Positions 33,486-42,872 of a DNA stretch of 64,000 nt are shown in pieces. Location: assembly GCA_964515235.1 (NCBI GenBank), contig CAZEVO010000003.1, positions 20,006 to 84,005 on the forward strand. The letters run 5' to 3'. Positions within the stretch are counted from its first letter, which is position 1. Every line of letters starts with the position of its first letter. The translations under genes were made by a program, and so were the position numbers. This stretch comes from OPU3-GD-OMZ sp964515235. Lineage in GTDB: Bacteria; Pseudomonadota; Gammaproteobacteria; Methylococcales; Methylomonadaceae. A model generated the notes under the pieces. The model was not told the DNA's origin and did not search any database. It saw only the letters and a program-made list of their open reading frames with translations.

Positions 33486-35489
33486 ATGTCGGCTCCAATA
33501 GACACTTCTTTTCGGCCCTTTTCAGTGGCGACAATACTCATTCGTTTTCTGGGTTCGATGAATCTAGCTATTACGTTATTGGTTGCTGTAGCTATTGCCT
33601 CAGTTATCGGCACGGTATTACAGCAAAATCAACCCTACCCTGACTATATACTTAAGTTTGGCCCTTTCTGGTTTGAGGTGTTTAAGTCATTAGACTTGTT
33701 TGATGTGTACTCATCAGTTTGGTTTTTAGTTATTTTAGGTTTTTTAGTTATTTCAACAACGGTTTGTATTTTCCGTAATACGCCACGGGTTTTAAAAGAT
33801 ATTCGTGATTATAAGGAGTCTGCGCAACTGACTGCTTTGCGTAAAATGAGCCACCATCATGAATGGCAGTCATCTTATAGTCGGGAAGTTTGTTTAGATC
33901 GCATCCGTGCTGTAGCGAACGCAAGAGGATATCGTCTGATTGTGAAATCGCAGGAAAAGCAATCTATTGTTGCTGCAAAAAAAGGAGCAGGTAGTCGTTT
34001 AGGTTATATTTTTACACACCTTGCAATTGTGATTATTTGTATTGGTGGTTTGATTGATGGCAATGTGCCTTTAAAAGTTGCAGAAATGACCGGAGATATT
34101 CAGGTAGAAACGCGTAATATTCCGGCGAGTGAGGTTCCTTTAGTCAGTACTTTACCGGTTGATAATTTATCATTTAGAGGAACCGTAACGATTCCTGAGG
34201 GGCAAAAAGCAAATTTAGCTTTTATAGATTTTAAAGATGGTTATTTGGTGCAACGGCTACCCTTTTTAATTGCAGTTGAAGACTTTCGTATTGACTATTA
34301 TAAGTCGGGACAGCCGAAATCATTTGCAAGTGATTTAATTATTTACGATCAGGGTCTTGATGTACCCTTACAAAAAACAATTTCGGTTAATCATCCACTG
34401 GAGTACAACGGGTATACGATTTATCAGTCGAGTTTTGGCGATGGTGGGTCAAAACTTAAGATTAAACTATGGCCGTTAGCGGGCGCTAAGCTAAGTGATG
34501 AGATTCAGGTAGTTGTTAATACCCCGGTTGTTTTGCCTCTTAAAAAGGGTGATATGACCCTGGAGGTTCTTGATTTCAGACCGATAAATGTGAACCCTGA
34601 TATAACTGGTGTGAAGCAGTTTAAGAATATAGGCCCGCGGTTTCAGTATAAGTTGAGAACAGTAACAGGTGAGGCAACTGAATTTATTAATTATATGATG
34701 CCAGTTGAAAAGGATGGTGCAAAATATTATTTAACAGGATTACGCCATAGTCCTGCTGATGAGTTTAGGTATTGGTATATACCTGCTGACAGTGAGGATG
34801 GGGTCGCGCGGTTTATGCATTTTCTAAGCTTATTGAGTGATGATAAGAAGCTGAGAGAGATAGCATTATCATCATTACCGAAACAAGCAGAGAGTTTTTT
34901 ACCGGTGGGAGAAGGCCAAGAACTTATTGCTCAATTTATGGTCGGTTTAGTTAGGCAGTTTGTCGCGGGAGGTGTTGGTCTGATTGCTGCCAAAGTAAAG
35001 GCGGTTGTAGAGCCGGATAAACAATCAGAGATATCTGCTCTTTATGCGAAGGTTTTGCATCATTTTTTGCGTAATGTTTATTGGGTAGTTTTGCAGGAGG
35101 AGAGCGTAAACCCAGTAGCAGGCCTAAATGATTTTGATGAAAGATTTTATGAAGATGCAGTTGCAGCAGTAAGTATCAGCCATCAATATGATGTACCGGT
35201 TTATTTAGACTTAGTTGGTTTTGATCATAAGGAAGCTACGGGGTTACAAGTAACCCGCTCACCAGGGAAACTGTTAGTGTTTCCTGGTTGTTTGTTGTTG
35301 GTTGTTGGCGTATTTTGTATGTTTTATTTACCACAACGTCGTTTTTGGGTTATTGTGTCAGAATCTTCAGAACAGACACAATTGTTTTTAGCAGCTCAGG
35401 CTAGCCGCAATCCATATGAGTTTGAACAAGAATATAATGAATTAGAAAAGCTCTTGCTTTTACAATTAGAGGTAGGAAAAACAGATTGA
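33486..35489 (+). CDS. resB: Cytochrome c biogenesis protein ResB (System II)
   Basis: ResB forms the System II heme-handling complex with CcsA and attaches heme to apocytochromes in the periplasm. The 667 residues show the family start (FLGSMNLAITLLVAVAIASV, IGTVLQQNQPYP), four membrane segments and a large periplasmic domain (VNHPLEYNGYTIYQSSFGDG). The last helix is VFPGCLLLVVGVFCMFYLP. It lies four bases before ccsA and follows a c-type cytochrome, its probable client. Confidence 0.95.
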   Translation: MSAPIDTSFRPFSVATILIRFLGSMNLAITLLVAVAIASVIGTVLQQNQPYPDYILKFGPFWFEVFKSLDLFDVYSSVWFLVILGFLVISTTVCIFRNTPRVLKDIRDYKESAQLTALRKMSHHHEWQSSYSREVCLDRIRAVANARGYRLIVKSQEKQSIVAAKKGAGSRLGYIFTHLAIVIICIGGLIDGNVPLKVAEMTGDIQVETRNIPASEVPLVSTLPVDNLSFRGTVTIPEGQKANLAFIDFKDGYLVQRLPFLIAVEDFRIDYYKSGQPKSFASDLIIYDQGLDVPLQKTISVNHPLEYNGYTIYQSSFGDGGSKLKIKLWPLAGAKLSDEIQVVVNTPVVLPLKKGDMTLEVLDFRPINVNPDITGVKQFKNIGPRFQYKLRTVTGEATEFINYMMPVEKDGAKYYLTGLRHSPADEFRYWYIPADSEDGVARFMHFLSLLSDDKKLREIALSSLPKQAESFLPVGEGQELIAQFMVGLVRQFVAGGVGLIAAKVKAVVEPDKQSEISALYAKVLHHFLRNVYWVVLQEESVNPVAGLNDFDERFYEDAVAAVSISHQYDVPVYLDLVGFDHKEATGLQVTRSPGKLLVFPGCLLLVVGVFCMFYLPQRRFWVIVSESSEQTQLFLAAQASRNPYEFEQEYNELEKLLLLQLEVGKTD

Positions 35490-35493
35490 AATT

Positions 35494-36666
35494 ATGGAAA
35501 ATACAATAGATAAAGATTATAAGTTGAGGCGTTATTTTTTTCAGCACCGCAATAGTACTGATTGGCTATGGGCTTTACTTAATGTTATCAGCGTTATTTA
35601 TGCGCTCAGTCAATACCACATGTTAATGGATGAATATGAGAAAGCTATCATTCTCTGTACGGGGCTAGCATTGGTTGGCTTTGGTTGGTTTTGGCAATCG
35701 ATTAAGTTGTTTATTTTTTGTGTTGCTTTAGTTAGTTTATTTGCAGTATCACGTTATGGTGTAACGATTGACCTGGGTAAAAGTGATTTTTTCTTAAAAT
35801 ATATGCTGGCAAGTCAATCGGCAATCATGTGGATGAGTGCTTTGTACGTCATGGCAACCGTTACTTATTTTTTTGACTTGTTAACCAGTAAGCCTTTTAG
35901 TGGTACGGTTGCTACGAGTTTAACGTGGACGGCAACAGGAATGGGTTTGATTGGTTTGCTAGTTCGTTGGCGTGAATCTTATTTAATAGATCATGATATT
36001 GGCCATATACCAGTCAGTAATTTATATGAGGTGTTTATACTTTTTTCAATTATTACGGCTCTTATTTACTTGCGTTATGAACAACGGTATAGCACCCGTT
36101 CCATGGGAGGGTTTGTTTTAACTGTTATCAGTGCTGCAGTTGCTTTTTTGTTGTGGTATACGGTTGAACGACAGGCAGATATTATTCAACCATTAGTACC
36201 CGCTTTAAATAGTTATTGGATGAAGATTCATGTTCCTGCCAATTTCATAGGTTATGGTTCTTTTTCATTGGCAGCAATGGTCGGGTTGGTTTTTTTACTG
36301 AAAGCGAAAATGGACGCAGTTGCACCTCAGAGCTTCTTAACTAAACGATTGCCAGAGTTAATATTATTAGATGATGTAATGTATCGTGCCATTGCATTGG
36401 GATTTGCATTTTTTACATTAGCGACCATTTTGGGTGCGTTATGGGCTGCTGAGGCTTGGGGAGGATATTGGTCATGGGACCCAAAAGAAACATGGGCTTT
36501 AATCGTTTGGTTAAATTATGCTGCTTGGTTACATATGCGACTCACCAAAGGTTGGCGAGGTAAACCAATGGCATGGTGGTCAATCGTGGGTTTCTTTGTA
36601 ACACTTTTTGCTTTTTTAGGTGTCAATATGTTCCTGTCGGGACTTCATTCTTATGGGGGACTTTAA
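35494..36666 (+). CDS. ccsA: Cytochrome c biogenesis protein CcsA/ResC (System II heme exporter-synthetase)
   Basis: CcsA moves heme outward and presents it for attachment. The 390-residue polytopic protein has about eight membrane helices and the WWD heme-handling motif WGGYWSWDPKETWAL near residue 321. Conserved histidines are in KIHVPANFIGYG and FLSGLHSYGG. The stop is immediately followed by the dsbA start, so resB-ccsA-dsbA act together. Confidence 0.95.
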   Translation: MENTIDKDYKLRRYFFQHRNSTDWLWALLNVISVIYALSQYHMLMDEYEKAIILCTGLALVGFGWFWQSIKLFIFCVALVSLFAVSRYGVTIDLGKSDFFLKYMLASQSAIMWMSALYVMATVTYFFDLLTSKPFSGTVATSLTWTATGMGLIGLLVRWRESYLIDHDIGHIPVSNLYEVFILFSIITALIYLRYEQRYSTRSMGGFVLTVISAAVAFLLWYTVERQADIIQPLVPALNSYWMKIHVPANFIGYGSFSLAAMVGLVFLLKAKMDAVAPQSFLTKRLPELILLDDVMYRAIALGFAFFTLATILGALWAAEAWGGYWSWDPKETWALIVWLNYAAWLHMRLTKGWRGKPMAWWSIVGFFVTLFAFLGVNMFLSGLHSYGGL

Positions 36667-37290
36667 ATGATAAAGTTTTTTCGTGGTTTTTTGTGGTTAA
36701 TTTTAGTATTGTACGTACAATTTTTATCGGCCGAACCGACAATAGAGAACGGCTATGAGAAAGTTACACCAGTACAGCCTATTGAAGTAGCTGGTAAGGT
36801 CGAGGTTGTGGAGTTTTTTTGGTATGGTTGTCCACATTGCTTTTCTTTTGAGCCGGTATTAAATGAATGGCTAAAAAACCAAACTGATCAGGTTAATTTT
36901 ATTCGAGTTCCCGCTGTTTTTAGTAAACGTTGGGGTCGTCATGCAAAGGCTTTTTTTACCGCGCAAGCTTTAGGTGTTTCTGAACAATTACATGCCGATT
37001 TTTTTAATGCAATCCAAGTTAAAAAGCAGCGTTTAGAAACAGAAGATCAATTGGTTGACTTTTTTGTAGCACACGGTATTGATGAACAGGATTTTCGCAA
37101 TGCTTATCATTCATTTTTAGTGGATGCAAAAATGAGGCAAGCTCAGTCAATGGGGCCACGTTATGGTGTTACTAGTGTCCCGACTATAATTATAAATGGT
37201 AAATACCGTACTAATGCGAGTATTGCTGGAGGACAAGGCAGTATGTTAACTGTAATGGATCAATTGATTGCAACGGAAATTCAGCCTTAA
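36667..37290 (+). CDS. dsbA: Thiol:disulfide interchange protein DsbA
   Basis: DsbA oxidises cysteine pairs of exported proteins. The 207 residues have a signal peptide (FFRGFLWLILVLYVQFLSA), the active site WYGCPHCFSFEP (C55-C58, the DsbA-type CPHC) and the cis-proline loop GVTSVPTIIING. Direct adjacency to ccsA links disulfide formation with heme attachment to CXXCH cysteines, a recurring pairing in betaproteobacteria-like gene orders. Confidence 0.95.
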   Translation: MIKFFRGFLWLILVLYVQFLSAEPTIENGYEKVTPVQPIEVAGKVEVVEFFWYGCPHCFSFEPVLNEWLKNQTDQVNFIRVPAVFSKRWGRHAKAFFTAQALGVSEQLHADFFNAIQVKKQRLETEDQLVDFFVAHGIDEQDFRNAYHSFLVDAKMRQAQSMGPRYGVTSVPTIIINGKYRTNASIAGGQGSMLTVMDQLIATEIQP

Positions 37291-37452
37291 ATATTCAGAT
37301 TGAATAGGTTGAGGAAGATAAACGGGGTTTGATAATATTTATCTTCTCTAGGGTGTATGCCCTGATTGGTGTAAAATTGTAATTTTTACACAATTAAGTT
37401 TTAAATTGAGTAAATAATTTTTGTAAAAAATTTTTTGTAAGGAGATAAGATA

Positions 37453-38058
37453 ATGAGTGTTTTAGTTGGTAAGCAGGCTCCAGATTTTACTGTACCGGCT
37501 GTTTTAGGTGACGGTGAAATTGTTGATAGTTTTAATTTATCTGATGCTATTCAAGGTAAATATGCCGTTGTTGTTTTTTATCCGTTGGATTTCACTTTTG
37601 TTTGCCCATCTGAGTTGATTGCGCTAGATCATCGTATGGATGAATTTGCTAGTCGTGGTGTTGAAGTGATTGCGGTTTCAATTGATTCTCATTTTACTCA
37701 TAATGCATGGCGAAATACACCGATAGAACAAGGTGGAATCGGTCCTGTCCGCTATACAATGGCTGCTGATATGGCACATAGTATTGTTAAATCATACGAT
37801 GTTGAAGCAGAGTCACCAGCGGTTGCTTATCGCGGTACATTTTTGATTGATCAGTCTGGTTTAGTTCGCCATCAAGTGGTTAACGATTTACCATTAGGTC
37901 GTAATATGGATGAAATTATTCGTATGGTTGATGCCTTACAGTTCCATGAAGAGCACGGTGAGGTTTGTCCGGCTGGCTGGAATAAAGGTGATTCGGGAAT
38001 GAATGCAAGCCCTGATGGGGTAGCTGAGTACCTGGAAAGTAATGCGGAGAGCTTATAA
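37453..38058 (+). CDS. 2-Cys peroxiredoxin (AhpC/Prx1 family)
   Basis: It reduces hydrogen peroxide and organic peroxides. The 201 residues have the peroxidatic cysteine in DFTFVCPSE (C51) and the resolving cysteine in EVCPAGWNKG (C172), typical of the Prx1/TSA type rather than the 187-residue AhpC. The GGIGP motif and a C-terminal tail are signs of a peroxide-sensitive enzyme. AAGGAGAT gives a strong ribosome site. It is a single gene bounded by a terminator. Thioredoxin (trxA at 41 kb) is a plausible reductant. No OxyR site was recognised. Confidence 0.95.
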   Translation: MSVLVGKQAPDFTVPAVLGDGEIVDSFNLSDAIQGKYAVVVFYPLDFTFVCPSELIALDHRMDEFASRGVEVIAVSIDSHFTHNAWRNTPIEQGGIGPVRYTMAADMAHSIVKSYDVEAESPAVAYRGTFLIDQSGLVRHQVVNDLPLGRNMDEIIRMVDALQFHEEHGEVCPAGWNKGDSGMNASPDGVAEYLESNAESL

Positions 38059-38133
38059 TAGTGTTTTGATATTCGTTGGATTGGCGTAATAGAACGCACG
38101 GCGTTTTGTTATACTTCACCAAGGTTTTATAAG

Positions 38134-38165
38134 AGGGTATTGTGAATTTCACAGTGCCCTTTTTT
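38134..38165 (+). terminator. Rho-independent terminator after the peroxiredoxin gene
   Basis: AGGGTATTGTGA at 38134-38145 pairs with TCACAGTGCCCT at 38149-38160 (two G-U pairs, loop of three) and runs into T at 38160-38165. It lies 75 bases after the peroxiredoxin stop and just ahead of mutY. Confidence 0.8.
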
Positions 38166-38199
38166 ATGATTTATAGAATACCCTTTAGTTACTTTATTA

Positions 38200-39222
38200 G
38201 TGATGAAACCGATAGATTTTCAGAATTATATTTTAGAGTGGGCTTTGCTCAATGGACGGAAAGATTTGCCTTGGCAGCAATTGATGAGTCCATATCGGGT
38301 ATGGATTTCAGAGGTAATGTTACAGCAAACACAAGTAGTAACAGTGATACCTTATTTTCAAAGGTTTATTAAACTATTTCCTAATGTACAAAGCTTAGCT
38401 AACGCCCCCTTAGATCAGGTGCTAACCCTGTGGTCAGGGTTAGGTTATTATGCCCGTGCCAGAAACTTACATGAAAGTGCGAAAATGATTGCGGTAGCCG
38501 ACAGATTCCCAAATACGTTATCTGAGTTAATGGCATTACCCGGAGTGGGGCGGTCAACGGCTGGTGCAATTTTAAGTATTGCTTATAAGCAATCAGCTCC
38601 CATTTTGGACGGTAATGTTAAACGGATATTAAGTCGTTGTTTTGGGGTATCTGGGTGGCCAGGGGAAGTGAGCGTTCAAAAAGAGTTATGGCGACTGAGT
38701 ACGCTGTATACGCCAGAAAAAGATGTGGCTGCTTATACACAGGGAATGATGGATTTAGGAGCAATGATTTGTAGGCATAAACAACCATTATGTAAACAAT
38801 GCCCACTTAATTCTGTTTGTATTGCTTATCTTGAGGATAGAGTTAATGTCTTGCCTACAGCAAAACGCCAAGTCCCGTTGCCGATTAAAGAGAAAGTATT
38901 TTTAATGTTGGTGAATGATCGGGGTAAAGTATTTCTAACGAAGAGGCCGCTTCAGGGAATCTGGGCTGGGCTTTGGTGTTTACCCGAATTTAGTGATCTT
39001 AAAGAGGTGTTCAATTGGTGTGATGAATACCTTCATTTTAAACCCAAGTATCAACTTCAGCCCGTTAGGCGACATACTTTTAGTCATTATCATTTAGATT
39101 ATCAGGTTGTCTATATGAAAACAGAAATTAGGGACATCGCTTTAGAAGGTAGTATTTGTTATTGTCCTATTAATGACGTGGAATTAGGGTTACCAGCACC
39201 GATGAAACATTTAATAAATTAA
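38200..39222 (+). CDS. mutY: A/G-specific adenine DNA glycosylase
   Basis: MutY removes adenine mispaired with 8-oxoguanine. The 340 residues contain the helix-hairpin-helix LPGVGRSTAGAIL, the catalytic aspartate in ILDGNVKRILSR, the [4Fe-4S] loop CRHKQPLCKQCPLNSVC and the C-terminal NUDT1-like domain that reads 8-oxoG (VRRHTFSHYHLDYQVV). The start may be GTG 38200 or the adjacent ATG 38203. It is followed by yggX, as in E. coli. Confidence 0.95.
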   Translation: MMKPIDFQNYILEWALLNGRKDLPWQQLMSPYRVWISEVMLQQTQVVTVIPYFQRFIKLFPNVQSLANAPLDQVLTLWSGLGYYARARNLHESAKMIAVADRFPNTLSELMALPGVGRSTAGAILSIAYKQSAPILDGNVKRILSRCFGVSGWPGEVSVQKELWRLSTLYTPEKDVAAYTQGMMDLGAMICRHKQPLCKQCPLNSVCIAYLEDRVNVLPTAKRQVPLPIKEKVFLMLVNDRGKVFLTKRPLQGIWAGLWCLPEFSDLKEVFNWCDEYLHFKPKYQLQPVRRHTFSHYHLDYQVVYMKTEIRDIALEGSICYCPINDVELGLPAPMKHLIN

Positions 39223-39243
39223 TTATAAAAAAAGGAGTGAGTC

Positions 39244-39522
39244 ATGGCGCGTATGATTTTGTGCAAAAAATTAGGGTATGAGGCAGAGGCTCTGGAGCGC
39301 CCGCCTTTCCCGGGTGAAAAAGGTAAGGAAATCTTTGAAACAATTTCTAAAGCAGTTTGGACAGAGTGGCTAGGGATTCAAACGATGTTAATTAACGAGC
39401 ATAAATTAGCGAGCTATGAGCCTAAGGCTAAAAAATTTATTGAGGCAGAGCGCGAAAAATTTTTATTTGGTTCAGGTGTGAATTTACCAGATGATTTTAT
39501 TCCACCCAACTCAGAAAAGTAA
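39244..39522 (+). CDS. yggX: Fe(2+)-trafficking protein YggX
   Basis: The 92 residues match YggX along their length (MARMILCKKLGYEAEALERP, PFPGEKGKEIFETISK). It is proposed to supply iron for, or protect, iron-sulfur clusters under oxidative stress, which suits its place behind the cluster-containing MutY. AAGGAG lies at good spacing before ATG 39244. The gene ends ten bases before the canonical rho 3' end. Confidence 0.95.
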   Translation: MARMILCKKLGYEAEALERPPFPGEKGKEIFETISKAVWTEWLGIQTMLINEHKLASYEPKAKKFIEAEREKFLFGSGVNLPDDFIPPNSEK

Positions 39523-39531
39523 TGTAATTAA

Positions 39532-39576
39532 TTAACGTTTCATTGAGTCGAAAAATTCAGCATTTGTTTTGGTTGT
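39532..39576 (-). pseudogene. rho: Canonical 3' end of rho, cut off by the scaffold gap
   Basis: These 45 bases, read on the minus strand, encode TTKTNAEFFDSMKR and a TAA stop, the expected Rho C-terminus. They abut the Ns. The sequence beyond the gap repeats nearly the same bases but continues into a different tail. This is probably the true end of rho, separated by a mis-join, not a decayed gene. Confidence 0.75.
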
Positions 39577-39586
39577 NNNNNNNNNN
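39577..39586. other. Assembly gap (10 N)
   Basis: Ten Ns mark a scaffold join of unknown length inside the 3' end of rho. Both flanks carry nearly the same 26-base stretch, so the join may be false or the contigs overlap. Confidence 0.99.
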
Positions 39587-39591
39587 GCATT

Positions 39592-40872
39592 TCAATTCAT
39601 GGAACAAGCTGTTACTAATTGGTCAGCTAAATCAAAAAATTCACTATTTGTTTTGGTTGTTTTTAAGCGGTCGAGTAGAAATTCAGAAGCGGCCATTTCA
39701 TCCATAGGTTGTAAAATTTTTCTAAGAATGAAGGTCTTTTGTAAGGCTTCTGGGTCAACAAGATAGTCCTCGCGACGAGTGCCAGAGCGGTTGACATTAA
39801 TAGCAGGATAGACACGTTTATCGGCAATTTTACGCTCAAGATGTAATTCCATATTACCGGTTCCTTTGAATTCTTCATAAATGACTTCGTCCATTCGTGA
39901 ACCGGTATCAATAAGAGCGGTTGCAATAATTGTTAGGCTACCACCTTCTTCAACATTTCTTGCAGCACCAAAAAAACGTTTTGGTTTTTCTAATGCGTTA
40001 GCGTCTACGCCGCCGCTGAGTACTTTACCTGAAGAAGGAGCAACTGTGTTGTAGGCACGAGCAAGACGGGTTAGAGAGTCGAGTAATACGACGACATCAC
40101 GTTTGTGCTCGACGAGTCTTCGGGCCTTTTCAATAACCATATCAGCCACCTGAACATGGCGTGTGGCGGGTTCGTCAAAGGTACTGGAAACGACTTCACC
40201 TTTCACACTTCTTTGCATTTCTGTGACTTCTTCAGGGCGTTCATCAATGAGAAGTACAATGAGGTAACATTCCGGGTTTTCTGCTGCAATTGAGTGAGCA
40301 AGGTTTTGTAAAATCATTGTTTTACCCGCTTTCGGGGGTGAGACAATTAAACCGCGTTGGCCTTTACCGATAGGGGCAACTAAATCAATCATTCGCCCTG
40401 TTAGGTCTTCACTGGTTCCATTACCCTGTTCTAAGACAAAGCGTTGTTGTGGAAAAAGTGGAGTTAAGTTACTGAAGTTAATTTTTTGTTTGGCATTTTC
40501 AGGTTTTTCAAAGTTGATACTTTCGACTTTGAGCATTGCAAAATAACGCTCATTATCTTTTGGCGGACGTATTTTGCCGTTAATTGTATCGCCTGTCCGC
40601 AATGAAAAACGTCTAATTTGACTGGGGGAAACGTATATATCATCAGGCCCTGCCAAATAAGAACTTCCTGGTGTTCTTAAGAAGCCAAAACCATCTTGTA
40701 AAATCTCTAATACACCGTCGCCATAAATATCTTCACCGCTTTTAGCTTGTTTTTTTAAAATAGCATAAAGCAGTTCTTGTTTTTTTGATCGCGCAACGTT
40801 TTCGAGTTTTAGGTTATCGGCAATGGCGACAATTTCACTAATAGGTTTTAGTTTTAATTCAGAAAGATTCAT
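39592..40872 (-). CDS. rho: Transcription termination factor Rho (C-terminus uncertain)
   Basis: Rho is the hexameric RNA helicase that ends transcription. The N-terminal RNA-binding domain (GVLEILQDGFGFLR, YVSPSQIRRFSLRTGD), Walker A SPPKAGKTMILQNLA, Walker B VVLLDSLTRLARAYN, the Q loop SGGVDANALEKPKRFFGAAR and the R loop are intact. The frame as printed gives 426 residues ending SEFFDLADQLVTACSMN, which is unlike Rho. Replacing the last 17 residues with the tail found across the gap (AEFFDSMKR) gives 418, the usual length. trxA lies upstream on the same strand. Confidence 0.93.
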   Translation of the reverse strand: MNLSELKLKPISEIVAIADNLKLENVARSKKQELLYAILKKQAKSGEDIYGDGVLEILQDGFGFLRTPGSSYLAGPDDIYVSPSQIRRFSLRTGDTINGKIRPPKDNERYFAMLKVESINFEKPENAKQKINFSNLTPLFPQQRFVLEQGNGTSEDLTGRMIDLVAPIGKGQRGLIVSPPKAGKTMILQNLAHSIAAENPECYLIVLLIDERPEEVTEMQRSVKGEVVSSTFDEPATRHVQVADMVIEKARRLVEHKRDVVVLLDSLTRLARAYNTVAPSSGKVLSGGVDANALEKPKRFFGAARNVEEGGSLTIIATALIDTGSRMDEVIYEEFKGTGNMELHLERKIADKRVYPAINVNRSGTRREDYLVDPEALQKTFILRKILQPMDEMAASEFLLDRLKTTKTNSEFFDLADQLVTACSMN

Positions 40873-41057
40873 AAACGGTAGGAATTTTGAATGGCTATTT
40901 TTCTATGCCGCATAAAAATGGGCGTTATGATTGGTTTTTGGAGATTTAAACAATTGATATACACATGCCAGAACCAGCAAGTGAAAGCATTATAGCCTAA
41001 GGACCCGATACAATCAAACAAATTGCTTATATCGCATCGGGGATCATAACTCTAATG

Positions 41058-41384
41058 TTATAGATTAGTATCTAGGAAACTAGCAAGTTGGCCTTTTGTT
41101 AAGGCACCTACTTTCGTAGCTTCAATTTCTCCATTTTTAAAAAGCATTAATGTAGGTATGCCACGAACGCCATAATTTTGTGGGGTCTGTGGGTTATCAT
41201 CAATGTTTATTTTGGCCACAGTGACGCGACCACTGTATTCCTCTGCAATTTCATCAAGAATGGGGGCTATTTGTTTACAGGGTCCACACCATTCAGCCCA
41301 ATAATCAACTAAAATAGGTGATTCGGATTGCAAAACAGCTTTACTAAACTCACTGTCTGTTACATGAATGACAGCGTTACTCAT
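41058..41384 (-). CDS. trxA: Thioredoxin 1
   Basis: The 108-residue thioredoxin has the active site DYWAEWCGPCKQIAP and the cis-proline RGIPTLMLFKNGE. The start at 41384 is chosen because GGAG lies six bases upstream; an ATG at 41396 overlaps this site. It reduces ribonucleotide reductase, peroxiredoxin and other partners. The divergent rhlB and downstream rho reproduce the gammaproteobacterial rhlB-trxA-rho order. Confidence 0.97.
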   Translation of the reverse strand: MSNAVIHVTDSEFSKAVLQSESPILVDYWAEWCGPCKQIAPILDEIAEEYSGRVTVAKINIDDNPQTPQNYGVRGIPTLMLFKNGEIEATKVGALTKGQLASFLDTNL

Positions 41385-41582
41385 ATTATTCTCCAAAGTT
41401 AAGGTATTGTTAAATCCTAGTGGGATGAAGGATTATTGTCAATAAAATTAACAATTAATCAATTTAACCGAGTGCTTGGAATGTTTTAAAAAGGGCGTTT
41501 TTTCAACATAAAATCAGATTAATTGCTCTTTTTTTATAAAAATCATAACTTTAATAAAAAAAATACGTTATTCTTATAGGTT

Positions 41583-42872
41583 ATGAAAAAAACGCATTTG
41601 ACGGCTACTCAATTTAAAAATCTAGAATTATCCAACTCTATTCTAAGTGGTTTGACTGAGGTAGGTTTTACTCATTGCTCCCCTATTCAGGATAAAACAT
41701 TGCCGCTTTCGCTTCGTGGTAAAGATATTGCTGGTCAGGCGCAAACGGGTACAGGTAAAACAGCGGCATTCTTATTAGCGACTTTCCAGTGTTTGCTTAA
41801 TGATGAAAGTGAGAAAATAAAGAACCCTAGAGCCTTAATTCTAGCTCCTACACGTGAGTTAGCTATTCAAATTCATAAAGATGCCCTGTTATTATCAAAG
41901 CATCTTAATTTAAATTTTGCATTGATTTATGGTGGTACTAGCTATAAGGCACAATTACAGAAAATTCGATCAAATGTCGATATTATTATTGGAACGCCTG
42001 GGCGGATCATTGATTTCTATAAACAGAAGGCATTTACCTTAGATAATATTCAGGTTTCTGTTTTAGATGAAGCAGATCGTATGTTTGATCTGGGCTTTAT
42101 AAAGGATATTAGGTTTTTGTTAAGGCGCATGCCGGCACCTGAATCTAGGCTCAATTTATTATTTTCAGCAACGTTATCTTATAAGGTCACTGAGTTAGCA
42201 TATGAGCATATGAATAACCCTGTGTTGGTTCGGATTAATGAGGAGCAAGTTACTTCTAAGGCGATTAAGCAAAGTGCTTTTTGTCCTTCAAATGAACAAA
42301 AAATTCCTCTACTTATTGGGGCCTTGACATTTCGCCAGCCGAAACGTGCAATTATTTTTGTTAACACAAAGCGTTGTGCGGAAATGTTGTATGATTATTT
42401 AAAAATTAATGAATTTGACTCAGCAGTTTTAAGTGGTGATGTTGCTCAAGATAAGCGCGAAAAATTATTGAAGAAATTTCAAGACAATCAATTATCGATG
42501 TTAATTGCAACTGATGTTGCTGCGCGTGGTTTACACATTCCAGATGTTTCTCATGTTATTAATTACGATTTACCTCAAGATCCTGAAGATTATGTTCATC
42601 GAATAGGTCGAACCGCTCGGTTTGGAGCTGAAGGTGAGGCGATAAGTTTTGTGTGTGAAGAATATGCTTATTCTATGCCTGATATTGAGACGTTTATCGG
42701 GCAAAAAATTTCAGTTCATAAAATTACACAAGAGTGGTTGCCAGAGATTAAAAAACCGCAACGTCGCGGAAAAAGTCAATTTAATAAATCGTCGGGTCGT
42801 TCGTCCAATCGCAATTCCCGTAGTACTCAGAAAACGGGTATGAGCTCAGTAAAGTCGGCAATTGAGTCGTAG
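41583..42872 (+). CDS. rhlB: ATP-dependent DEAD-box RNA helicase RhlB
   Basis: RhlB unwinds structured RNA in the degradosome. The 429 residues begin KKTHLTATQFKNLELS, close to E. coli RhlB, and have motif I AQTGTGKTAA, Ia PTRELAIQ, DEAD as VLDEADRMFDLGFIKDIR, SAT and motif VI HRIGRTARFG. A basic, serine-rich tail (RRGKSQFNKSSGRSSNRNSR) follows. Position divergent to trxA supports RhlB over other DEAD proteins. The 3' end overlaps the convergent nucleotidase gene by 46 bases. Confidence 0.93.
   Translation: MKKTHLTATQFKNLELSNSILSGLTEVGFTHCSPIQDKTLPLSLRGKDIAGQAQTGTGKTAAFLLATFQCLLNDESEKIKNPRALILAPTRELAIQIHKDALLLSKHLNLNFALIYGGTSYKAQLQKIRSNVDIIIGTPGRIIDFYKQKAFTLDNIQVSVLDEADRMFDLGFIKDIRFLLRRMPAPESRLNLLFSATLSYKVTELAYEHMNNPVLVRINEEQVTSKAIKQSAFCPSNEQKIPLLIGALTFRQPKRAIIFVNTKRCAEMLYDYLKINEFDSAVLSGDVAQDKREKLLKKFQDNQLSMLIATDVAARGLHIPDVSHVINYDLPQDPEDYVHRIGRTARFGAEGEAISFVCEEYAYSMPDIETFIGQKISVHKITQEWLPEIKKPQRRGKSQFNKSSGRSSNRNSRSTQKTGMSSVKSAIES

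Noticed and set aside
37312..37348. Hairpin GAAGATAAA...TTTATCTTC after dsbA as a terminator
   Set aside because: The loop is 15 bases and no T-run follows, so a terminator is not supported.
38093..38107. Small hairpin AACGC-ACG-GCGTT after the peroxiredoxin gene
   Set aside because: The 5-bp stem is too short; the stronger hairpin at 38134-38165 is the likely terminator.
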